Source: Streptomyces virginiae
GTDB taxonomy: Bacteria; Actinomycetota; Actinomycetes; Streptomycetales; Streptomycetaceae
Length of the DNA stretch: 64,000 nucleotides
NCBI RefSeq assembly: GCF_000720455.1
Contig: NZ_JOAK01000028.1
Coordinates: 10,525 to 74,524, forward strand
Direction: 5' to 3'
In this document: piece by piece, positions 57,079-64,000 of the stretch
Numbering within the stretch: position 1 is the first letter of the stretch
How the letters are laid out: every line of letters begins with the position of its first letter
Program-made: the position numbers and the translations under genes
The notes under the pieces: model-generated
Told to the model about the DNA's origin: nothing
What the model saw: only the letters and a program-made list of their open reading frames with translations
The model's database searches: none

Positions 57079-57402
57079 TCAGGGGGTGGTCGAAGTCCTG
57101 GCCGGCCCGGACGGGATGATCGCCGGCTCCGAAGCCAGGTCATGGCCCGCCGGGCTGCCCGCCACGGTCGCCGAGAGCGCACGGCCCGCAGGCCGGGGTT
57201 CGGGCGCGGCCGACTGCCTCCCGTCCCCGCCGAACAGCAGGAAGAGGGCGGTGACGACCGCGGTGCCGGCGCCGATCGCGCCGACGAGGTCGCCCTTGGA
57301 CGCGGGGCCGGAGGCGGACCGCGAGTGCTTGTGGACGGCGTACCCGGCGAGGAGTCCGGCGCCGAGTATCGCCATGCCGATGTCGTCGATCTTGAGGATC
57401 AT
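57079..57402 (-). CDS. Small two-TM membrane protein sharing the fxsA promoter
   Basis: 107 residues. ATG at 57402 has GGAAAGG about 8 bases upstream. The N-terminal half has two hydrophobic segments, IDDIGMAILGAGLLAGYAVH and DLVGAIGAGTAVVTALFLLF, with a basic linker (KHSRSASGP) between them. The last 45 residues are Ala/Pro/Ser/Gly-rich and disordered. No family recognised. The promoter before it is a near-identical copy of the one before fxsA, so coexpression with the RiPP system is expected. It may serve as an immunity, anchoring or export factor; this is inference. The gap 56910-57078 has a GCGGACCC/GGGTCCGC hairpin at 56992-57012. Confidence 0.7.
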   Translation of the reverse strand: MILKIDDIGMAILGAGLLAGYAVHKHSRSASGPASKGDLVGAIGAGTAVVTALFLLFGGDGRQSAAPEPRPAGRALSATVAGSPAGHDLASEPAIIPSGPARTSTTP

Positions 57403-57442
57403 GGGAGTGGCCTTTCCAGGCTCGCGCAGTCCGGCTCTGTTG

Positions 57443-57517
57443 AGCGACGCGCTGCTGTCAGGCGTGGACTTTACTCGGCCACACCCCCTTGGCAACCGAG
57501 ACATGACGCCTGGTCAA
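57443..57517 (-). promoter_or_regulatory. 75-bp promoter segment, copy B, before the small membrane protein gene
   Basis: Minus-strand TTGCCA (57490-57495), 16-base spacer and TAAAGT (57468-57473), identical in layout to copy A and 66 bases before the ATG at 57402. Only three substitutions separate the two copies, at or near the edges of the putative promoter elements. Confidence 0.8.
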
Positions 57518-57577
57518 GTGCTCGGTCGAAATCGGCCCGATGCCCACGGTGGAGAGCCGTGCGAGGGTGAACCGCCC

Positions 57578-58480
57578 TCAGGCTGGCTGCTGTTCACTCA
57601 GGGGCGGGGTGGGCAGATCGCGCAGCAGCCAGTTCAGTACGTCGGGCAGCGCGCGCAGGGCCGCGAAGTGCGCGGCGGCCGGCTCGATCGTGGTGGTGGC
57701 CCCCGGGATCCGGCGGGCCAGCCAACGCGAGTGGCCCACGGGGGAGAACACGTCGAGCTCCCCGTGCCAGATCATCACCGGGCAGCGGATGTCGGCCGGG
57801 TCGAAGCCCCAGGGGCGGCTGAAGGCGAGGACGTCGTCGATCCAGCCGTACGCCGAACGCCGCAGCCCCTCACGGTAGTTCCGCAGCAGCATCGACCGCA
57901 GCCCGGCATCGGAGACGATCATGCGGTCGTTGTCGGTCAGTTCCCGGCGCAGCTCGTCCAGCAGCCGCCCCGGGTCCTTGCGGATGCCGTCGGCGCGCGG
58001 GATCAGCCGGGCGGCCAGCTCCTCGGGGTCGGTGGAGGCGGTGGTGTACTCCTTGACGTTCGACGCGGCCATCCCGGCGAACCAGTCCAGGTCCTCCGCG
58101 TCCCGGGGGGCCAGCCCGACCATCGCCGCGGTACGGGTGACCCGGTCCGGCAGCAGGGCGGCGCAGGCGAGCGCGCCGGCGGCGCCTCCGGAGCGGCCGG
58201 CCACCGCGAACCGGTCCAGGCCGAGGGCGTCCGCCACGGCGGCCACGTCATGGGCCACGTCGGCGACGGTGCGGCCCGGATGGCGGTCGGAGTCGCCGTA
58301 GCCGGGTCTGTCGTAGGCGATGAGCTGCATCCGGCGCTGGTAGAGGACCATGCCCCGGGGGGCCGGGCCCAGGCGGCTGCCGGGCATGCCGTGGAGCAGG
58401 AAGACGGGCTTGCCGTCCGGATCCCCCCAGCGCTCCACGGTCAGAGCGCGCCCGTCCGCTGTGCGCACCTGATCGCGCAC
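57578..58480 (-). CDS. Alpha/beta hydrolase
   Basis: 300 residues. The oxyanion loop is in FLLHGMPGSR and the nucleophile elbow is GRSGGAAG (Ser near residue 95). The acid is likely in WHGELDVFSPVGH, and the catalytic His is in IEPAAAHFAAL. Residues 135-220 form a helical cap. Cytosolic, likely an esterase or proline-iminopeptidase-like hydrolase; substrate unknown. GTG at 58480 has GGAGGG upstream. It is 60 bases upstream of promoter copy B on the same strand, with no terminator between, so weak read-through into the RiPP region is possible. Confidence 0.88.
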   Translation of the reverse strand: MRDQVRTADGRALTVERWGDPDGKPVFLLHGMPGSRLGPAPRGMVLYQRRMQLIAYDRPGYGDSDRHPGRTVADVAHDVAAVADALGLDRFAVAGRSGGAAGALACAALLPDRVTRTAAMVGLAPRDAEDLDWFAGMAASNVKEYTTASTDPEELAARLIPRADGIRKDPGRLLDELRRELTDNDRMIVSDAGLRSMLLRNYREGLRRSAYGWIDDVLAFSRPWGFDPADIRCPVMIWHGELDVFSPVGHSRWLARRIPGATTTIEPAAAHFAALRALPDVLNWLLRDLPTPPLSEQQPA

Positions 58481-58616
58481 GCGCTCCCTCCCTCACGATC
58501 GGTGTGAGTCGTCACGGCGATTGTGCTCGCTGGGGGAGGAGTGCGGTAGGGCGCACTCAGGGGGCAATTCCCGTGACGGTTCCCGCACGCGCGCGCCACC
58601 GGCCGGTGTGACCGCC

Positions 58617-59219
58617 TCAGCGGTGTTCGATCAGCAGGGCCGTCGCCGAGCGCGCCCGCTCCAGCGCCCGGACCCGGTCCGCGTCGCGCTGCCCCAGGAC
58701 CACCCGGGTGCTCAGCCCGTCCAGCAGCGCGAGCAGCTCCGAGGCCCGGTCGGCCGTGTCCGTCGGGGCGAACCGGCCCTGCTCCACGCCCTTCGCCAGC
58801 AGTGCGCGCAGGTCCTCGTGCCAGCCCGCGTCGATCTCCTCCTGGGCGGCGCGCAGGTCCTCGTTGGACGGCGTACGGGCCCACAGCTCGATCCACAGGG
58901 TCCAGCGCGGGTCGCGCGGGCCGCGCGGCAGGTACAGCTCCAGGAAGAGCTCCAGCTTGCGGGCGGCCGTGACGCGGCGGCGCAGCAGGGCCGTGCGTTC
59001 GACGGCGAGCTGCTCCTCGCTCCAGCGCAGCGCCTCCAGCAGCAGCCGGTCCTTGCTGCCGAAGTAGTACAGGATGTGGCCGCCGCTGGTGCCGAGCCGC
59101 TCGGCGAGCTTGGACATGGTCAGCGCCGCGAGCCCGTCCTCGGCGATCGCCGTCATGGCCTCTTCCAGCATCCGCTCCTGGGCGATCTGCCCGTCGCGCC
59201 GCCGTGCCGCTCCTGCCAC
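58617..59219 (-). CDS. TetR-family regulator of the permease/amidohydrolase pair
   Basis: 200 residues. The helix-turn-helix is in MLEEAMTAIAEDGLAALTMS and LAERLGTSGGHILYYFGSKD, the usual TetR pattern with Tyr-Tyr-Phe. The C-terminal ligand domain follows (LFLELYLPRGPRDPRWTLWI). I place the start at GTG 59219 with GGAGG 8 bases upstream; a GTG at 59288 gives 23 more residues but has no spaced ribosome-binding site. It is divergent from the permease and the 19-bp palindrome lies between, so it probably represses both. The ligand may be a pyrimidine, purine or related substrate of the operon. Confidence 0.88.
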   Translation of the reverse strand: MAGAARRRDGQIAQERMLEEAMTAIAEDGLAALTMSKLAERLGTSGGHILYYFGSKDRLLLEALRWSEEQLAVERTALLRRRVTAARKLELFLELYLPRGPRDPRWTLWIELWARTPSNEDLRAAQEEIDAGWHEDLRALLAKGVEQGRFAPTDTADRASELLALLDGLSTRVVLGQRDADRVRALERARSATALLIEHR

Positions 59220-59294
59220 CGCTGCCGCCTCCCGATCTTCGTGGACCGACCTTATCCCGGACAGGGTCTTGACGGGGGTCCGCCCCACCCCTCA

Positions 59295-59313
59295 TCTTGA
59301 ATGCCATTCAAGA
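59295..59313. promoter_or_regulatory. 19-bp TetR operator
   Basis: TCTTGAATGCCATTCAAGA is a perfect palindrome with 9-bp arms around one central base. An additional half-site CATTCAAGA lies at 59325-59333. The site is 38 bases before the permease ATG. Confidence 0.85.
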
Positions 59314-59351
59314 ACTTAGAACGCCATTCAAGATCAAGGGTGAGTGCAGCG

Positions 59352-60734
59352 ATGAGTGACGAGATCTTCAGAGTCGAGACGCGCGGCATCGATCCGATCC
59401 CGGACGGCGAGCGGCACGGCAGGGCGCGCGACCTCTTCTGGCTCTGGTTCGGCTCCAACCTGACCTTCACCTACGTGATCAACGGAGCCCTCGCCGTCGC
59501 CTTCGGCCTCACCTTCTGGCAGGCCACCGCCGTGGTCGTGATCAGCGGACTGGCCTTCTTCGCCATCAGCGCCGCCGGACTGTCCGGCATCCGCACCGGC
59601 ACCGCCACCCTGGTCATCTCCCGCGCCGCCTTCGGCGTCCGAGGCAACCTGCCCGCCGGAGTCCTCAACTGGCTCGTCGGCATCGGCTACACCATCCTCA
59701 ACACCGTCGTCGGCACCCTCGCCCTCGAGGTCTTCCTCGAAGAACTGGGGCTCCTGCACGGCACCCCCGCCCGGGCCGCCGCCCTCTTCGTCACCCTCGC
59801 GCTGACCTTCGTCGTCGCCATGTGGGGCCACGCCACCGTCCAGTTCGCCGAACGCTGGATGGCCTACGTCCTCGCCGCCGGCTTCGCCGCCCTGCTCGCC
59901 TTCCTGCTGCCCGGCGCCGACACCGCCGCCCCCGCCACCGGCGTGCCCGGCGCCTCCGGCTGGAGCCTGGCCTTCGTGATCATGCTGGCCGCCCCCTTCT
60001 CGTACCTGCCGATGCCCGCCGACTACACCCGCTACCTGCCCCGCACCACCTCGCTGAAGTCGATCACCTGGTACGGCGCCCTCGGCGGCTTCCTCTCGTC
60101 CGTGGCCCTCGGCGTCGCGGGCGTCGCCGCGGCCACCCGCACCGACATGACCGACGCCGTCGCCGGCACCGAGAGCCTGCTGCCCGGCTGGTTCCAGCCC
60201 GTCTTCCTGGCCCTGGTCCTCGGCGGCTCCGTCACCAACTCGATCATCACCCTCTACTCCTCCAGCCTGAACCTCCAGGTCCTCGGCATCCCGTGGACCC
60301 GCTCCCAGGCCATCGTCGTCAGCGCCGCCATCACCGGCCTCGGCTCCCTCGCCGCGCTCTTCCTCACCGACTTCACCAGCGCGCTGACCTCCTTCCTCTC
60401 CCTCCTGATCATCGTGTTCGCACCCTGGGGCGGCGTCTTCCTCGCCGACATGCTGCTGCGCCGCTGCCGCTACGACGGCCACGCCCTGCACACCACCGGC
60501 CCCGACGGCGCCTACTGGTACCGCTCCGGCTACCACCCGGCCGGCCTGGCCGCCCTCCTCGCCGGCATCACCTTCGCCGCCCTGACCTGCGACTCCGAGC
60601 TGTGGACCGGACCGCTGGTGGCCCCCCTCGGCGGCGCCGACCTCACCCTCCTCGGCGCGGTCGTCTCCGGCCTCGTCTACGCGGCGCTGTACCGCAGGAC
60701 CCCCGCGCCCACCCCCGTCCCGGCCGCCGCCTGA
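59352..60734 (+). CDS. NCS1 family cytosine/purine permease
   Basis: 460 residues, 12 membrane helices. The NCS1 signature RDLFWLWFGSNLTFTYVING starts helix 1; ISRAAFGVRGNLPAGVLNWL and PFSYLPMPADYTRYLP are further hallmarks. Imports cytosine, allantoin, hydantoin or a related nucleobase with a cation. ATG at 59352 (MSDEIFRVETRG) has AAGGGTGAG upstream; a GTG at 59340 is in frame. 32 bases before the amidohydrolase gene, so co-transcribed. The pairing suggests uptake followed by hydrolysis of a cyclic amide or deamination. Confidence 0.92.
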   Translation: MSDEIFRVETRGIDPIPDGERHGRARDLFWLWFGSNLTFTYVINGALAVAFGLTFWQATAVVVISGLAFFAISAAGLSGIRTGTATLVISRAAFGVRGNLPAGVLNWLVGIGYTILNTVVGTLALEVFLEELGLLHGTPARAAALFVTLALTFVVAMWGHATVQFAERWMAYVLAAGFAALLAFLLPGADTAAPATGVPGASGWSLAFVIMLAAPFSYLPMPADYTRYLPRTTSLKSITWYGALGGFLSSVALGVAGVAAATRTDMTDAVAGTESLLPGWFQPVFLALVLGGSVTNSIITLYSSSLNLQVLGIPWTRSQAIVVSAAITGLGSLAALFLTDFTSALTSFLSLLIIVFAPWGGVFLADMLLRRCRYDGHALHTTGPDGAYWYRSGYHPAGLAALLAGITFAALTCDSELWTGPLVAPLGGADLTLLGAVVSGLVYAALYRRTPAPTPVPAAA

Positions 60735-60766
60735 CCCCTCCCACCACGCAACAGGAGCACCACCCC

Positions 60767-62416
60767 ATGACCCACCCCGCCGACCTGCTGCTCACCGGAG
60801 CCCGCATCCACACCGTGGACCCGGACCTGCCCGAGGCCCAGGCCCTCGCCGTGCACGACGGCCGCATCGTGTGGATCGGCCCCGACCGCGAGGCCGAGGC
60901 CTGGGCCGGACCGGACACCGAACGGATCGACGCCGCCGGCCGGCTGGTCCTCCCCGGCTTCATCGACGCGCACAACCACGTCCGCCTCGGCTCCGACGAC
61001 GCCTGCGTCCAGCTCGCCGGAGTACGGACCCTGGAGGGCATCCACGAGCGGATCCTCGCCTGGCGGGAGGCCAACCCCGACGCGGAGTGGATCGAGGCCG
61101 AGGCCTTCGACTACTCCGCGATCCCCGGCGGGCGGATGCCGTGCGCCGCGGACCTCGACCCCGTCACCGGGGACACCCCGGCGATCGTGCTCTCGTACGA
61201 CGTGCACACGGCCTGGCTGAACACCGCGGCCATGCGCCGGCTGGAAGTCACCCGGGACCGCACGGACCTCCCCTTCGGCACGGCGGCGCTCGACCCCGGG
61301 ACCGGCGAACCCACCGGATTCGTCAAGGACTTCGCCGTCAAGGGACTCTCCCGCGAGGGCCACCGGGCACTGCGCCACCTCGGCGTCCCGTGGGCCTCGC
61401 CGGACCGGCAGTACGGCCGGCTCGCCAAGAGCCTCGACGACGCGATCGGCTTCGGCATCACCACCGTCGTCGAACCGCAGAACTCCCTCGACGACCTCGC
61501 CCTCTACGAGCGGGCCAGGGCGGAGGGCCGGCTGCGCTCGCGGATCGTCGCCGCCCTGTTCCACCCGCGCGGCACCACGCCGGAGGAACTCGACGACTTC
61601 GAGGCGGCCGCCCGCGCCTACCCCGGGGACCGGCTGCGGGTCGGCCCGCTCAAGCTCTACATCGACGACGTGGTGGAACCGCGCACGGCCGCCCTGCTGG
61701 AGCCGTACACCGGATGCGGCGCGCACCGGGGCGAGACCTTCTACCCGGCCGAGGAGTTCGCGGAGCTGCTGGCCGGGCTCGACGCGCGGGGCTTCCAGTG
61801 CTTCGTGCACGCCACCGGCGACCGCGGGATCCGTACCGTCCTGGACGCCGTCGAGCACGCACGGGCCGTGAACGGCCCGCGCGACGCCCGCCACCAGGTC
61901 GTCCACGTGGAATGCCTGGACCCGGCGGACGTACCGCGCTTCCAGGAACTCGGCGTCGTCGCGTGCATGCAGCCGAGGCACTGCGCGCCGGAGATAGCCG
62001 GCCCCGGCAAGGACTGGGCGGAGAACGTCGGCGAGGGCCGGTGGCACAAGGCCTGGCCCATGCGCAGCCTGCACGAGGCCGGAGCGGTACTGGCGTTCTC
62101 CAGCGACTGGAACGTGGCGGAGATGGACCCCATGGTCGGCATCTACACGGCGGTGACGCGCCGCCCGCTGTCCGGCGACGGCCCCGCCTGGCAGCCGGCC
62201 GAGACGGTGGACGTCGCCACGGCGGTGCACGGCTACACGATGGGCTCCGCCCACGCCAACTTCCTGGAACAGGACCGCGGTTCGCTCACCGTCGGCAAGC
62301 TGGCGGACTTCGTGGTCCTGTCCCGCGACATCCTCGCCGTCCCGGCGGACGAGATCCCGGGCACGGTGGCCGAAGCGGTGGTGGTGGCGGGCGAAATCGT
62401 CCACCGGGCGCGCTGA
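60767..62416 (+). CDS. Amidohydrolase family 3 (YtcJ-like)
   Basis: 549 residues of the metal-dependent amidohydrolase superfamily. DLLLTGARIHTVDPDLPEAQ is the N-terminal beta-sandwich. PGFIDAHNHVRLG holds the HXH metal ligands (HNH), and HATGDRGIRTVLDAVEHA and HVECLDPADV supply two further His. FSSDWNVAEMDP contains the catalytic Asp. YtcJ-like proteins hydrolyse C-N bonds in varied substrates. ATG at 60767 has ACAGGAG 10 bases upstream. Second gene of the permease operon. Specific substrate not identifiable. Confidence 0.9.
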   Translation: MTHPADLLLTGARIHTVDPDLPEAQALAVHDGRIVWIGPDREAEAWAGPDTERIDAAGRLVLPGFIDAHNHVRLGSDDACVQLAGVRTLEGIHERILAWREANPDAEWIEAEAFDYSAIPGGRMPCAADLDPVTGDTPAIVLSYDVHTAWLNTAAMRRLEVTRDRTDLPFGTAALDPGTGEPTGFVKDFAVKGLSREGHRALRHLGVPWASPDRQYGRLAKSLDDAIGFGITTVVEPQNSLDDLALYERARAEGRLRSRIVAALFHPRGTTPEELDDFEAAARAYPGDRLRVGPLKLYIDDVVEPRTAALLEPYTGCGAHRGETFYPAEEFAELLAGLDARGFQCFVHATGDRGIRTVLDAVEHARAVNGPRDARHQVVHVECLDPADVPRFQELGVVACMQPRHCAPEIAGPGKDWAENVGEGRWHKAWPMRSLHEAGAVLAFSSDWNVAEMDPMVGIYTAVTRRPLSGDGPAWQPAETVDVATAVHGYTMGSAHANFLEQDRGSLTVGKLADFVVLSRDILAVPADEIPGTVAEAVVVAGEIVHRAR

Positions 62417-62444
62417 ACCCCGGCTGCGGCTGGTCGGTGGTGCT

Positions 62445-62533
62445 GGGGCTCTGCCCCAGGCCCCGCGCCTCAATCGCCGGCGGGGCTGGGTGGTGTGGTG
62501 CCCCGCCGGAGTGTCGCCTCGGGCTCGCGCGGT
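62445..62533. repeat. Dispersed intergenic repeat, left copy flanking the ATPase gene
   Basis: Contains CCCCAGGCCCCGCGCCTCAA, then TCGCCGGCGGGGCTGGGTGG and GCCCCGCCGGAGTGT. It closely matches 63904-63997 in the same orientation, and its CCTCAATCGCCGGCG core relates it to the 50-bp units at 3741-4060. The rest of 62417-62642 shows no gene. Confidence 0.85.
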
Positions 62534-62642
62534 ACCGCATCTCGCGGCCGTACCCGGTGGTGCGCGCTCGTCCTGCGGGGACACTCCGCCGTGTCCCCAC
62601 CCCACGGCAGCTCCGACAATGCCCCGGAGACACCCCACCGGG

Positions 62643-63827
62643 TCAGCGCTTGGGCCAGTACCAGAGGGGCTCGTCGAGGGGGCCCTCGCGGCCCGCCACC
62701 TCGGTCCGGCCGAAATCCTTGACCAGCTCCACCGTGCGCAGGTCCACCCGGTGCCGGCGGGTGCCCGCCGCCAGCGCCTCGGCCAGCGGCTCCGCATGGG
62801 TGACGACCACCGTCTGGGTGTCCCGGGCGGCGGTCAGGATCAGGTCCGCGAGCGGGGCCAGCAGGTCAGGGTGGAGGCTGGTCTCCGGCTCGTTGAGGAC
62901 CATCAGCGCCGGCGGCCGCGGGGTCAGCAGGGCCGCGGTCCAGAGCAGGTAGCGCAGGGTCCCGTCGAAGAGCTCGGCCGCGCCCAGCGGGCGCAGCAGG
63001 CCGTGCTGGTGCAGTTCCAGCGCGAAGCGGCCGTCGCGTTCCGTGACGGAGATCCGGCTGCCGGGGAAGGCCGCGGAGACCGCCTCGTCCAGGGCGGCCC
63101 CGTCCCCCGTCTCGCGGATCGTCTGGAGCGCGGCGGGCAGGTCGGACCCGTCGGCGCCGAGCACCGGCGTACGGGTGCCGATCCGCGGGGTCCGGGCCGG
63201 GGCGGCGGCGTCGGTGCGGACGTGGTCGTAGAACCGCCAGGACCGCATCAGCTCGCGCAGGGCGAGGAGGTCGGGGGCCAGCTGGGGATCGGCGAGTTCG
63301 CTGAGCATGGAGTCGTACGGGCGCAGGGCGTTCTGCGTACGGTGCCAGCCGCCGTCGGCCGTGCGGGTGCGCACGGCGGGCCCCGACCGGTCCGAGAGGA
63401 TCGCCGCCGGGCGCAGGACCGGCCCCGACCAGGTGCACTCGCGCTTGATCTCGGGGTCGAGGGCGAAGAGGGAGTTCGCGACCGGGACCGGGTGCCCGAA
63501 GTCCACCGCGTACCCGAATTCGTCGCCCGCGAAGCCCAGACGGAGGCTGACCGGTTCGGTGCGGACCGTGCCCTGGAGGGGCTGGTGCCCCTCGCGCACC
63601 GCCCGGCCCAGCTTCTCCGGGCCCGCCCACAGGGTGGAGGGGAGCCCGCCCTCCCGGGCCAGGGCGGCGATCGCGCCGCCGCGGGCGGAGTCGGCGAGGA
63701 GGCGCAGGGAGCGGTAGAGGCTGGACTTGCCCGTGCCGTTGGCCCCCGTCACGACCGTGAGCCGGCCGAGGGGGACGATCAGCCGGCGGAGGGAGCGGTA
63801 GTTCTCGACGGCGAGGGTGGTGATCAC
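62643..63827 (-). CDS. AAA ATPase of the RecF/OLD-like (AAA_21) type
   Basis: 394 residues. TVVTGANGTGKSSLYRSLRL is Walker A near residue 28. A long insert with YDSMLSELADPQLAPDLLAL and LRELMRSWRFYDHVR separates it from ELFDGTLRYLLWTAALL (signature-like), PALMVLNEPETSLHPDLLAP (Walker B) and TVVVTHAEPLAEAL (H-loop). The layout is that of ABC-type ATPases in Gajah/OLD-like anti-phage systems and of orphan housekeeping ATPases. No nuclease or helicase partner is adjacent, so a defence role is not supported by context. GTG at 63827 is chosen where homology starts; the frame continues to 63932. Confidence 0.82.
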   Translation of the reverse strand: MITTLAVENYRSLRRLIVPLGRLTVVTGANGTGKSSLYRSLRLLADSARGGAIAALAREGGLPSTLWAGPEKLGRAVREGHQPLQGTVRTEPVSLRLGFAGDEFGYAVDFGHPVPVANSLFALDPEIKRECTWSGPVLRPAAILSDRSGPAVRTRTADGGWHRTQNALRPYDSMLSELADPQLAPDLLALRELMRSWRFYDHVRTDAAAPARTPRIGTRTPVLGADGSDLPAALQTIRETGDGAALDEAVSAAFPGSRISVTERDGRFALELHQHGLLRPLGAAELFDGTLRYLLWTAALLTPRPPALMVLNEPETSLHPDLLAPLADLILTAARDTQTVVVTHAEPLAEALAAGTRRHRVDLRTVELVKDFGRTEVAGREGPLDEPLWYWPKR

Positions 63828-63903
63828 ACCCCGATCATGCCGGGTCGCTGCGCGGGCTGACGGGGCTGTGGTTCGGCTGCGGCTGGGCCTCGGCTGGTGT
63901 TCT

Positions 63904-63997
63904 GGGGCGCTGCCCCAGGCCCCGCGCCTCAATCGCCGGCGGGGCTGGGTGGTGTGGGGCGGTGCCCCGCCGGAGTGTCTCCTCGGCTCGCGCGGTG
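63904..63997. repeat. Dispersed intergenic repeat, right copy flanking the ATPase gene
   Basis: Same orientation and nearly the same sequence as 62445-62533, with a short insertion (GGGCGG) before GTGCCCCGCCGGAGTGT. It runs to the window edge. 63828-63903 is the ATPase promoter region. Confidence 0.8.
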
Positions 63998-64000
63998 CTG

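Noticed and set aside
56850..57182. 110-codon minus-strand frame across promoter copy A
   Set aside because: Covers a duplicated promoter and has Arg/Pro-rich composition without a ribosome-binding site.
62643..63827. RecF/OLD-like ATPase considered as an anti-phage defence gene
   Set aside because: No nuclease, helicase or other defence partner adjacent; fold alone is not sufficient evidence.

Overview
The window is a high-GC actinobacterial chromosome segment, almost certainly from a Streptomyces species. Evidence: very high GC with strong third-position G/C bias, frequent GTG/TTG starts, a SepF-like sporulation-division protein, and the conserved gene order nadK-recN ... pyrG-NUDIX ... 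ald-parA-scpA-scpB-rluB ... tyrA-cmk-plsC-der. No rRNA, tRNA, CRISPR array, transposase or phage gene was recognised.

Layout. 1-9.2 kb: end of nadK, recN, a glycosyltransferase, a two-part array of 48-bp and 50-bp intergenic repeats, then a minus-strand PucR regulator/FAD oxidoreductase pair and a GH15 glycosidase. 9.6-20.9 kb: housekeeping core (CTP synthase, NUDIX hydrolase, ATPase/TPR protein, alanine dehydrogenase, ParA-like ATPase with a small RHH-like partner, ScpA/ScpB condensin accessory proteins, pseudouridine synthase). 20.9-25.9 kb: a compact NAD/ADP-ribose operon (pnuC, nadR, nrtR, ADP-ribosylglycohydrolase), with ATGA overlaps between its first four genes and a perfect 17-bp palindrome in front. 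It is followed by two convergent RlaP-type nucleotidyltransferases. 26-31.7 kb: Rieske lipoprotein, DUF952, DUF937, then tyrA-cmk-plsC-der. 31.7-45.4 kb: conserved hypotheticals, an Rpf/LysM cell-wall protein with a long 24-bp minisatellite, WYL regulator, PAP2 phosphatase, membrane mannosyltransferase-like protein, DHA2 exporter, acyl-CoA dehydrogenase, SepF-like protein and a Cys-rich DUF5685 protein.

45.6-57.5 kb is the most unusual region. It holds a secreted streptogrisin-like protease, a SLOG-fold nucleotide-ligand sensor, a convergent SLATT/DUF4231 membrane protein, and a minus-strand FxSxx-COOH RiPP system. That system comprises a precursor ending in F-N-S-A-L, the radical SAM/SPASM maturase FxsB, an AAC(3)-fold acetyltransferase, the TIR-like protein FxsC, and a 1332-residue ParA-TIR-NB-ARC-TPR protein, FxsT. 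A nearly identical 75-bp promoter segment lies in front of both the precursor and a neighbouring small two-TM protein gene, which suggests the small protein belongs to the same regulon.

57.5-64 kb: alpha/beta hydrolase, then a TetR regulator divergent from a cytosine/purine permease plus amidohydrolase pair with a 19-bp palindromic operator, and a RecF/OLD-like ATPase bracketed by two direct copies of a dispersed intergenic repeat. Functional names rest on motif recognition and remembered family knowledge; no database search was run.
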